From contig JBJXGV010000062.1 in assembly GCA_046160485.1 (NCBI GenBank), positions 1-5,304 on the forward strand: a stretch of 5,304 bases of DNA, in the 5' to 3' direction. Below are positions 1 to 5,304 of the stretch, one piece after another. How positions within the stretch are numbered: position 1 is the stretch's first letter; each line of letters starts with the position of its first letter. Origin of the DNA: JBJXGV01 sp046160485. Its GTDB lineage: Bacteria; Orphanbacterota; Orphanbacteria; JBJXGV01. Under the pieces are notes generated by a model. It ran no database searches and was not told where the DNA came from. It was given only the letters and a program-made list of their open reading frames with translations. The position numbers and the translations under genes were made by a program.

Positions 1-1
1 C

Positions 2-112
2 CTTCGGCCGATAGACTACTCGGGCCCGCGCGCGCGGGCAATCGCTGTTCGGGAGCCAGCGGCGGCGCTCCCCGAACTCGCCCATGTATCCATCACAAAT
101 GAGGTGACGTGA
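2..112 (+). CDS. Possible C-terminal end of an upstream gene (partial, tentative)
   Basis: A frame open from the left edge runs to a TGA at 110-112 and would encode about 36 residues, ending in SITNEVT. Codon third positions are mostly G or C, as in the real genes here, and the TGA overlaps an ATG at 112 as TGATG, a common operon junction. Against it, the piece has no recognisable domain, a second frame (1-102) is also open, and the stretch contains a palindrome and a stem-loop that would suit an intergenic region. I cannot name a product. The sequence left of the window would decide it. Confidence 0.25.
   Translation, partial: LRPIDYSGPRARAIAVREPAAALPELAHVSITNEVT
24..39. repeat. Perfect 16-bp GC-only palindrome
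   Basis: The sequence gcccgcgcgcgcgggc is exactly self-complementary, two 8-base halves with no spacer. It could extrude as a cruciform, bind a dimeric protein, or be chance in such GC-rich DNA. It lies about 90 bases upstream of the exported-protein gene. Confidence 0.5.
47..77 (+). other. Strong GC-rich stem-loop upstream of the exported-protein gene
   Basis: Bases 47-56 (gttcgggagc) pair with 67-77 (gctccccgaac) to form a 10-bp stem with one bulged C at position 70 and a 10-base loop. No T-run follows, so it is not a classic intrinsic terminator. It could be a terminator-like or 5'-leader structure, or simply GC-rich coding sequence if the upstream reading frame is real. Confidence 0.45.
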
Positions 113-114
113 TG
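101..114 (+). promoter_or_regulatory. Strong Shine-Dalgarno with TGATG junction, out of frame with the exported protein
   Basis: GAGGTGA at 101-107 is the best ribosome-binding site in the left part of the window. Four bases downstream is an ATG at 112 that overlaps a TGA (110-112). The frame opened here runs only to 303 and reads as arginine/histidine-rich nonsense, while the signal peptide begins in another frame at 131. Either this site drives a short overlapping leader ORF, or the real gene starts at 112 and the sequence has a one-base shift shortly after. Confidence 0.45.
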
Positions 115-130
115 TTAGGGAATCTGAGCC

Positions 131-1273
131 ATGGGCCGCATCGCTATTCGTCCCACTGCGATGGTCGTCGTCGCGATCGTCGCGTCCATGGCCGCCATCG
201 CCACAATGCCTGGCTCTGCCTGCGCGGCTCTCTATGCCGTAACGGATCGCGGCATCGCATTCGAGTCGACGAACGATGGCGTCACCTGGACGGAGAAAGG
301 TGAGATCGTCGAGCCCGAAGTGGTCTCACTCTCGTCGGGGCTCACGTCGGGGCAGCTCTACGCTCTCGGGAGGACGGGCGTCGTCTACCGCTCGACGAAC
401 GGCGCGACGGACTGGTCGGCGGTCGGCAATGTGGGCTCGTCGGACTGCGTTGCTCTCGAGATCACACGCGGTGGTGCGCTCGTGTCGCTCACTCAGAGCG
501 GCGACTTTGCTCGCTCGCTCGACAATGGCGCGACTTGGACGACGATCGCGAATCTCGGCGCGTCGGACTACGCTGCGCTCGCCGTGGGCGGCAAGGCCGG
601 CGTGAACGACACGCTGTATGCGGCGACGGCGTCGGGCGACATCGCGCGGTCGGCGACCGGCGCGGTATGGACGAACGTCGGAACGACGGGCTACACGCCG
701 GTCGTCGATCTCATCTGGGTCAGCAAGATCCTCTATGCGTTGACCGACGCGGGGGAGATCCTGCGGTCTTCGAACAGCGGCGTGAGCTGGAGCGCGATCG
801 GCACGGTCTCTCAGGTCGGCATGCGAGGCCTCACGTTCGCCGGCGGCAAGTTCAAGGCGATCAGCGCGGAGGGCGAGGTCTACGAGAGCGCGACCGGCGC
901 ATCGTGGGGGCCGTCGTGGATCGGCACAACCAATCAGGTCTTCACGGCCGCGTTCGCGTCGGGGCTGCCGGAGTTCGTAACGGGAGTCGGAGACGCGAGT
1001 GGGCCGGCTCCTTCGATCGCGCTCCACGCCTGGCCGAATCCTTTTCGCGAGAGCGTTAGCTTTCGAATCGACGGAGTTGCACCCAGCGGTGGTTCGGCGC
1101 GCGTCTACGACGCGGTCGGCCGTCTCGTGCGCACCCTCGCATCGCAGCCGAGCGGCGTGCTCGACTGGGATGGGCGAGACGCGTCAGGATCGCCGCTCGC
1201 TCCCGGCCACTACTTCGTGAGCGCGGCGTCGGGACACAACAGCGCGGCGTCACGCGTCACGCTCTTGAAGTAG
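131..1273 (+). CDS. Exported six-repeat beta-propeller-like protein with C-terminal FlgD-Ig-like (PNPF) tail
   Basis: 380 residues. Residues 1-32 look like a Sec signal peptide: Arg3 and Arg7, a hydrophobic stretch from about 11 to 25, and a likely signal peptidase I site after Ala-Cys-Ala (30-32). Residues 33-280 hold six repeats of about 40 residues, each beginning like LYAxTxxG and carrying an Asp-box-like S-x-N/D-x-G-x-x-W; the tryptophans fall at 53, 95, 136, 180, 220 and 259. This is the BNR/YCF48-type pattern seen in beta-propellers. Residues about 297-380 form a FlgD-Ig-like domain: WPNPF (301-305), VYDAVGRLVRTL (325-336), WDGRDASG (346-353), GHYF (359-362), ending VTLLK. Such tails often sit on surface or secreted proteins and can act as sorting signals. 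No catalytic residues are seen, so the role is probably binding or structural. ATG 131 is used because an in-frame TGA lies at 125-127; it has only a weak AGGG (117-120) upstream. An internal Met11 (161) is an alternative start. Confidence 0.8.
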   Translation: MGRIAIRPTAMVVVAIVASMAAIATMPGSACAALYAVTDRGIAFESTNDGVTWTEKGEIVEPEVVSLSSGLTSGQLYALGRTGVVYRSTNGATDWSAVGNVGSSDCVALEITRGGALVSLTQSGDFARSLDNGATWTTIANLGASDYAALAVGGKAGVNDTLYAATASGDIARSATGAVWTNVGTTGYTPVVDLIWVSKILYALTDAGEILRSSNSGVSWSAIGTVSQVGMRGLTFAGGKFKAISAEGEVYESATGASWGPSWIGTTNQVFTAAFASGLPEFVTGVGDASGPAPSIALHAWPNPFRESVSFRIDGVAPSGGSARVYDAVGRLVRTLASQPSGVLDWDGRDASGSPLAPGHYFVSAASGHNSAASRVTLLK

Positions 1274-1276
1274 AAA

Positions 1277-1298
1277 CGAGAGGTTGGGCTAGCTCTCG
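1277..1298. terminator. Candidate terminator hairpin between convergent genes
   Basis: CGAGAG (1277-1282) and CTCTCG (1293-1298) form a 6-bp stem with a 10-base loop, spanning the 15-base gap between the two stop codons and the last codons of the aminotransferase. On the - strand it is followed by only three T's (AAA at 1274-1276). It could serve both directions but is weak for an intrinsic terminator. Confidence 0.3.
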
Positions 1299-2500
1299 CG
1301 GCGCGCAGCGGCGGGGGGCAAGGTGCGCGCGCTGCCGGCCCACGCGGCGATCCGCTCGAACGCGGTGTTGATTCGCGCGGCGTCTTCCACGAGTGCGATC
1401 CGGAAGAACCCTTCGCCGTAGCGACCGAATCCGACGCCCGGCGAGAGCGCCACACCCGTGTTCATCACGATGTCGCGCGTGAACTCTTCCGACGACGTGT
1501 AGCCGGGCGCGATGCGCGACCAGACGTACATCGCGGCGCTCGGTTTGAACGCGCGCCATCCGAGGCGCTCGGTCCAGTCGATCACGACGTCGCGCCGCTC
1601 GCGGTACTTCGCGCAGTAGAAATCGATCACGTCTTGCGGACCGGTGAGCACCGCTGCCGCCGCCTTCTGCATCGCCGGGAAGATCGAAAAATCGACGTTG
1701 TTCTTAATCTTCGCGAGCGCCGCGATGATGTCGGGCCGTCCCGCGACGAACGCGACGCGCCATCCCGCCATCGAGTAGTTCTTCGAGAACGATTGGAACT
1801 CGACCGCGACTTCCTTCGCGCCGGGAATCTGAAAGATGCTGCGCGCGGAGGCGCGCTCATCGAGCAAGAGATCCGAGTAAGGAATATCGGAGACGCAAAC
1901 GCAGCCGTACTTCTGGCAGAACGCGACGGCCTTCTCGTAGAAGTCGGTCTCGCACGCGCCGGTCGGGTTGTTCGGGTAGTTGAAGAGGAGGTACTTCGCG
2001 CGGCGGCGAATGTCCTCGGGAATCGCGTCGAGGTCGGGAATGAAACCGTTCTCCTCGAGGAGCGGCATCTCGTACGCGACGCCTTCGACGAGATGCACCG
2101 CGCCGTAGTACGCCGGATACGCGGGCGATGGAACGAGCGCGACGTCGCCCTTGTTGAGAAGCGCCATCGCGAGCCGTTCGAGCCCTTCCTTCGAGCCGAT
2201 CACCGGAAGCGCTTCGGTGTCGGGATCGATCGAGACGCCGAATCGCCGCTCGTACCACGTCGAAATCGCGTTGCGGAACTCGGGAAGGCCGCCGAACGGC
2301 GAGTAGCGGTGAAGCTGCGCCGGATCGTCGAGCGCCGCCTTGAGCGCGTCGATCACCGACTGCGGCGGACGCAGGTCCGGGCTGCCGATCGTCAGGTCGA
2401 TCACGTCGAGGCCCTTCGCTCGCGCGCCTTCTTTCATCGCCGAGGCCTTGGCGAGCGCATACGGGGGCAAATTCAGGACGCGATCGGCGAACAGTGACAT
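1289..2500 (-). CDS. dapL: PLP-dependent class I/II aminotransferase, LL-diaminopimelate aminotransferase type
   Basis: 403 residues, the normal length for fold-type I aminotransferases. Visible landmarks: IGSKEGL (101-107) in the cofactor phosphate region, SPAYP (125-129), NYPNNPTGA (174-182) with Asn178 expected to contact PLP, SDIPYSD (204-210) with Asp205 and Tyr208, SFSKNYSMAGWR (237-248) with Lys240 as the Schiff-base lysine, and YGEGFFRIAL (361-370) with Arg367 expected to bind the substrate carboxylate. The N-terminal LPPYALA, PGAKEVAVEF before the lysine, and GEGFFRI recall the DapL group of Aquifex and Moorella, which converts tetrahydrodipicolinate to LL-diaminopimelate with glutamate as amino donor. 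AlaC-like and other transaminases are close relatives, so class and fold are secure but substrate and symbol are inferred. The protein should be cytoplasmic. The last 15 or so residues (Ala/Arg-rich) are not conserved-looking. The ATG has a good ribosome site. Confidence 0.87.
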   Translation of the reverse strand: MSLFADRVLNLPPYALAKASAMKEGARAKGLDVIDLTIGSPDLRPPQSVIDALKAALDDPAQLHRYSPFGGLPEFRNAISTWYERRFGVSIDPDTEALPVIGSKEGLERLAMALLNKGDVALVPSPAYPAYYGAVHLVEGVAYEMPLLEENGFIPDLDAIPEDIRRRAKYLLFNYPNNPTGACETDFYEKAVAFCQKYGCVCVSDIPYSDLLLDERASARSIFQIPGAKEVAVEFQSFSKNYSMAGWRVAFVAGRPDIIAALAKIKNNVDFSIFPAMQKAAAAVLTGPQDVIDFYCAKYRERRDVVIDWTERLGWRAFKPSAAMYVWSRIAPGYTSSEEFTRDIVMNTGVALSPGVGFGRYGEGFFRIALVEDAARINTAFERIAAWAGSARTLPPAAARRES

Positions 2501-2505
2501 CGGGA

Positions 2506-2511
2506 CTCCTC
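2506..2511 (-). promoter_or_regulatory. Ribosome-binding site of the aminotransferase gene
   Basis: On the - strand the sequence reads GAGGAG, five bases before the ATG at 2500-2498. This is a textbook Shine-Dalgarno spacing and fixes the start. Confidence 0.75.
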
Positions 2512-2550
2512 TGGTGCAGGCTGCGGCGCGCTTCGATTGCGGATGCGGCG

Positions 2551-2556
2551 AGGATA
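2551..2556 (-). promoter_or_regulatory. Possible -10 element for the aminotransferase gene
   Basis: The - strand reads TATCCT, four of six matches to TATAAT, about 50 bases before the start codon. There is no recognisable -35 box because the preceding bases are an alternating GC run. Weak; it only shows that the 76-base gap has room for a separate promoter. Confidence 0.15.
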
Positions 2557-2560
2557 CCGG

Positions 2561-2574
2561 GCGCGCGCGCGCGC
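2561..2574. repeat. Alternating (GC)7 tract
   Basis: Fourteen bases of strict GC alternation lie just past the stop codon of the transporter gene, in the gap between transporter and aminotransferase. Such purine-pyrimidine alternation can adopt Z-DNA and is self-complementary. It has no downstream T-run, so it is not a standard terminator. Confidence 0.5.
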
Positions 2575-2576
2575 TG

Positions 2577-4511
2577 TCAATCGCGCGAGCGGCCGGCGCG
2601 ATAGAGGAGCGCGCCGACTACGGCGATGAGCGCGACGCCGACGATCGCGCCGGGCGCGCCGCCGACGTGCGCGAAGCCGCGCTCCGCGAAATGCCACGAG
2701 TCGAGCGCAGCGGCGAATCCCGATTCGGTCCACTTCGTCTTCGCCGCGACGAGGAGAGCGAGCGCGACGCCCGCGAGGCCTTCGCCGGCGATCATTCCCG
2801 ACGCCGCGAGAACGCCGGGGTCGCCGTCGGCGGACTTGCCCGCGCGGCGGCTCTCGACGATGCGCCGCACGACACCGCCCAAGAAGATCGGCGTGAGGCT
2901 CGCAAGCGGCAGATAAATCCCTACGGCGAACGCGAGCCCCGGCAATCCCGCGAGCATTCCGCAGAGCGAGAACGCGGCGCCCGTGCCGACGAGTCCCCAC
3001 GGCAGCGATCCCGAGAGCACGCCTTCGATCACCGTTTTCATAAGCGTCGCTTGCGGCGCGGGAAGCTCGGGTGAGCCGAACGTGAACGCGCGTCCGAGGA
3101 GAAGCACGGTCCCCGCGATCGCCCAACACGCGAACGCCGCGCCGAGGAACTGCCCGGCCTGCTGGCGCGCGGGCGTCGCGCCGACGAGGAACCCCGTCTT
3201 GAGATCCTGCGAGATATCGCCCGCCTTCGACGCTGCGACGCACACGACCATCCCGACCGTGAGAACCGCAGCGCGCGCCGAGGGATCCTTCCAGCCGCAC
3301 GCGACGAACACGAGCGAAACGCCGAGGAGCGTGACGAGCGTCATCCCCGACGTCGGATTCGACGAGACGCCGATGAGGCCGACGATGCGCGACGACACGA
3401 CGACGAAGACGACGCCGAAGACGCCGACGCCGCACGCGGCGACGAGCCGCTGCACGAAACTCATCTCACCCGCAAAGAGATTCGGCGCGATCGCGAGCGA
3501 CGCGACGACGAGAAGCGGCGCTCCGAGCACGACCCACGCGGGGACGTCGCGATCGGTGCGCGGAATCGCGGCGGCGGTGGCGGACGCGGCCCCGCCTGAT
3601 TCGCGCTTGAGTCCGCCGATGACGGCGACGAGCGAGTGGTACATCGTCGGCAGCGCGCGCGCGACGGCGACGATTCCGGCGGCCGCCACCGCGCCCGCGC
3701 CGATGTAGCGCACGTAGCGCGACCAGATCTGCCCGGCCGTAAGATCGCGAATCGTCTTCGTCGCCTCGGGGAAGAGCGGCGTCGTGAGGCCGTCGCCGAC
3801 GAGAGCGATGAGAGGAATCAGCACGAGCGACGAGAGGAGGCTTCCGGTCACCATGATCGCCGATTGGCGGTAGCCGAGGATGTAGCCGACGCCGAGGAGC
3901 GCGGCGGCGATCTCGATCCCGATCTCGCCCTTCATGAGGCCGGGGACGTGGAACGACAGCTCGGAGGGAAACAGAACGGCGCCGCCGAGCGCGAGCTTGA
4001 GCACCGCGCCGAGCGCGATGCCGAGAAAGATCCATCGGCCGCCGCCGGCGTCGGTGGTCGTAGCGCGAAGGACTTCGGCGCACGCAGTGCCTTCGGGATA
4101 GGGGAGTTCATCCGCGCTGCGAACGATGAGAAGGCGGCGGAGCGGCACCATCGCGGCGATGCCGAGCACGCCGCCGAGGAGCGCGAGAATCGCGACCTGC
4201 CAGAACGGAGGCGCGAGGCCCCAGAGAAAAAGCGCGGGCACGGTGAAGATTGTTCCCGACGCGAGCGACGAACTCGCGGAGCCGATCGTCTGCGACATGT
4301 TGGCTTCGAGCAGAACGTTGCCGGAGCGCGGCGCAAGCGCGCGGAAGAGCGCGACGGTGAGGACGGCGATGGGAATCGAAGTGGAGACGGTCAGGCCGAC
4401 TCGCAGCCCGAGGTACGCGTTCGCGGCGCCGAAGATGACGCCGAAGACGATGCCCGCGATGGCCGCGCGGAGGGTGAATTCGGCGACGGATTCGGAAGCG
4501 CGCTCGCTCAC
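2577..4511 (-). CDS. OPT family oligopeptide transporter
   Basis: 644 residues, typical for the bacterial OPT/YSL-like branch (TIGR00733-type), an inner-membrane family thought to import oligopeptides or metal chelates, probably with protons. About 14-16 hydrophobic segments cover the chain, for example 16-34, 43-60, 104-126, 160-181, 217-241, 324-345, 352-380, 414-428, 454-474, 565-590 and 618-638. Family signatures: NAYLGLRVGLTVS (31-43), SQTIGSASSS (74-83), LPYPEGTACAEVL (136-148), SNPTSGMT (384-391), GDISQDLKTG and FLVGATPARQQ (431-451), and GIYLPLA (531-537). The frame stays open to 5201, but that extension is Arg-rich, has no membrane segments and overlaps the deacetylase coding strand. 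The GTG at 4511 puts SERASESVAEFTLRAAI at the N-terminus, as expected for the family. No clear Shine-Dalgarno precedes it. Substrate cannot be told from sequence. The aminotransferase follows 76 bases downstream on the same strand. Confidence 0.88.
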   Translation of the reverse strand: MSERASESVAEFTLRAAIAGIVFGVIFGAANAYLGLRVGLTVSTSIPIAVLTVALFRALAPRSGNVLLEANMSQTIGSASSSLASGTIFTVPALFLWGLAPPFWQVAILALLGGVLGIAAMVPLRRLLIVRSADELPYPEGTACAEVLRATTTDAGGGRWIFLGIALGAVLKLALGGAVLFPSELSFHVPGLMKGEIGIEIAAALLGVGYILGYRQSAIMVTGSLLSSLVLIPLIALVGDGLTTPLFPEATKTIRDLTAGQIWSRYVRYIGAGAVAAAGIVAVARALPTMYHSLVAVIGGLKRESGGAASATAAAIPRTDRDVPAWVVLGAPLLVVASLAIAPNLFAGEMSFVQRLVAACGVGVFGVVFVVVSSRIVGLIGVSSNPTSGMTLVTLLGVSLVFVACGWKDPSARAAVLTVGMVVCVAASKAGDISQDLKTGFLVGATPARQQAGQFLGAAFACWAIAGTVLLLGRAFTFGSPELPAPQATLMKTVIEGVLSGSLPWGLVGTGAAFSLCGMLAGLPGLAFAVGIYLPLASLTPIFLGGVVRRIVESRRAGKSADGDPGVLAASGMIAGEGLAGVALALLVAAKTKWTESGFAAALDSWHFAERGFAHVGGAPGAIVGVALIAVVGALLYRAGRSRD

Positions 4512-4521
4512 GCGCGCGACG

Positions 4522-4548
4522 TTAGTACAGCGAGCGGCGCGGGAGCAA
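4522..4548 (-). promoter_or_regulatory. Possible promoter of the transporter gene
   Basis: On the - strand TTGCTC (4548-4543) and TACTAA (4527-4522) resemble -35 and -10 boxes with 15 bases between them, each matching only about half the consensus. The start codon lies 10 bases past the -10-like box, so a transcript from here would be nearly leaderless, in keeping with the missing Shine-Dalgarno. Weak evidence. Confidence 0.2.
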
Positions 4549-4625
4549 GCGCCACTTGCTCTGGGCGGCGGCGCCGTCGACGGCGGCTCCGGTCGTGTCG
4601 CGCGTGCATCCGCGTGCGTGCCGCT

Positions 4626-4680
4626 GCACTGGCCCTGCACTGGCCCTGTGCTGGCCCTGCGCTGGCCCTGCGCTGGCCCT
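4626..4680. repeat. Five tandem copies of an 11-bp repeat in the divergent spacer
   Basis: Five contiguous 11-base units share the core CTGGCCCT preceded by three variable bases: gcactggccct (4626, 4637), gtgctggccct (4648), gcgctggccct (4659, 4670). The order A-A-B-C-C fits growth by stepwise duplication. The array ends 29 bases before the deacetylase ATG and about 115 bases from the transporter start. The 11-bp period is close to one DNA helical turn, so bound proteins would lie on one face. It is not a multiple of three and no signature-bearing frame covers it. It may be a regulator-binding array or a neutral minisatellite. Confidence 0.9.
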
Positions 4681-4687
4681 GCGCGTG

Positions 4688-4696
4688 TGCTACGCT
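4688..4696 (+). promoter_or_regulatory. Possible extended -10 of the deacetylase gene
   Basis: TGCTACGCT fits an extended -10 pattern (TG-n-TAnnnT). It sits directly after the 11-bp repeat array, so the array would occupy the -35 position and upstream. Transcription would start about 7 bases on, leaving a leader of only a few bases before the ATG at 4710. No Shine-Dalgarno is present, which agrees with a leaderless or near-leaderless message. Confidence 0.22.
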
Positions 4697-4709
4697 GCGG
4701 CGCCACACG

Positions 4710-5304
4710 ATGAATCCTCCCGTGCTCGTCTATCACAAGGTCGAGGCCGGCTTCGAACTGGGCGTCAACGTCGTCTCGCCCGCGACGTTTCGGCGCCAGA
4801 TGGAGTGGCTTGCGCACGCGGGTTTCGCGGCCGTGACGCTTCGCGACGCGCTCGCCGCGGGAAACTCCGCCGGCGCGAACGCGCGCCGCGTCGTTCTCAC
4901 TTTCGACGACGGCTACACCGGCATTGCCCTCCATGTTGCCCCGGTTCTTCGCGCGCTCGGTTTCCGCGCGACGATCTTCGTCCCGAGCGCGTTCGTCGGC
5001 GCGCGCAGCGACTGGGACACCGCGCTTCTTGGGCGTCGCTACCGGCACCTCGACCGAACGGCGCTGCGCGATCTCGCCGCCGACGGCTTCGAGATCGGAT
5101 CGCACAGCGCGACGCATCGCGACCTGCGCCGCCTCGATGACGCGGAACTTCTCGCCGAGACGGCAGGCTCGCGGCAAACACTCGCGGACATCACCGGGCA
5201 CGATGTCGTCACGTATTGCTATCCGTTCGGGAGGTCGGACGCGCGCGTGCGCGCGGCGGTGGCGCGCGCCGGATTCATCGCGGCGTGCGGCGGCGGGGCG
5301 CCGC
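4710..5304 (+). CDS. Polysaccharide deacetylase, NodB-type (CE4), 3'-truncated by window edge
   Basis: 198 codons are visible and the frame is open at the right edge. The family removes N- or O-acetyl groups from polysaccharides such as peptidoglycan, chitin-like or biofilm glycans, using a divalent metal. The start MNPPVLVYHKV is typical of the family. Motif 1 is TFDDGY (64-69), with Asp66 the expected catalytic base and Asp67 a metal ligand. Motif 2 is SHSATHRDL (131-139), with His132 and His136 the other metal ligands. Motif 3 is YCYPFGR (169-175). The later motifs, including the catalytic histidine, would lie beyond the edge. No signal peptide or membrane anchor is seen at the N-terminus, so this is the short type often found in glycan-biosynthesis clusters, but location is uncertain. 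It is divergent from the transporter gene, and the 11-bp array lies just upstream. The long - strand frame opposite it is a shadow. Confidence 0.88.
   Translation, partial: MNPPVLVYHKVEAGFELGVNVVSPATFRRQMEWLAHAGFAAVTLRDALAAGNSAGANARRVVLTFDDGYTGIALHVAPVLRALGFRATIFVPSAFVGARSDWDTALLGRRYRHLDRTALRDLAADGFEIGSHSATHRDLRRLDDAELLAETAGSRQTLADITGHDVVTYCYPFGRSDARVRAAVARAGFIAACGGGAP

Noticed and set aside
28..31. Lipoprotein lipobox at Cys31 of the exported protein (window bases about 212-223)
   Set aside because: The residues before the cysteine are Gly-Ser-Ala, lacking the usual Leu/Val at -3; an Ala-Cys-Ala signal peptidase I site fits better. The coordinates given are residue numbers.
326..1027. Long - strand open frame opposite the exported-protein gene
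   Set aside because: Arg/Asp-rich translation with no domain; the + strand has a signal peptide, regular repeats and a recognisable tail, so this is a GC-driven shadow.
1634..2497. 287-codon + strand frame opposite the aminotransferase
   Set aside because: Charged low-complexity translation; the opposite strand carries the full set of aminotransferase motifs. Long antisense frames are expected at this GC content.
2473..3435. 320-codon - strand frame within the transporter region
   Set aside because: Overlaps the transporter in another frame and is Arg-dominated, with no membrane segments or motifs.
2983..3708. 241-codon + strand frame opposite the transporter
   Set aside because: Thr/Pro/Ala-rich translation mirrors the transporter codons; no recognisable family and no convincing start.
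4626..4680. CRISPR array
   Set aside because: Units are only 11 bases and directly abutting, with no spacers and no cas genes nearby; this is a simple tandem repeat.
4556..5140. + strand frame overlapping the deacetylase in another phase
   Set aside because: Arg-rich shadow; the deacetylase frame carries TFDDGY, SHSATH and YPFGR motifs.

Overview
The window is GC-rich bacterial DNA with four recognisable genes. Gene 1 is a secreted protein with a C-terminal FlgD-Ig-like 'PNPF' tail. Such tails are common in the Fibrobacteres-Chlorobi-Bacteroidetes group and related high-GC lineages. High GC plus this tail suggests something like Candidatus Eisenbacteria or a neighbouring uncultured phylum; this is inference from style and no marker gene is present.

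Layout: positions 1-112 hold the possible tail of an upstream gene or an intergenic stretch with strong dyad symmetry. A + strand gene (131-1273) encodes an exported protein with six short propeller-type repeats and the C-terminal tail. It converges, with 15 bases between stop codons, on a - strand PLP aminotransferase of the LL-diaminopimelate aminotransferase type (2500 to 1289). Upstream of that, also on the - strand and 76 bases away, is a bacterial OPT-family oligopeptide transporter (4511 to 2577). A 198-base divergent spacer (4512-4709) carries five copies of an 11-bp tandem repeat. It separates the transporter from a + strand polysaccharide deacetylase (4710 to beyond the window edge).

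The transporter and aminotransferase are co-directional and could share a transcript, which would pair peptide uptake with amino-acid metabolism; the gap also has room for a separate promoter. The deacetylase is a cell-envelope or polysaccharide enzyme with no obvious functional tie to the others. I see no mobile element, CRISPR array, tRNA or rRNA, and no evidence of a new multi-gene system. The points most worth a second look are the 11-bp repeat array beside the deacetylase start, the conflict over the start of gene 1 (best ribosome site and TGATG junction lie in the wrong frame), and the six-repeat architecture of the exported protein.
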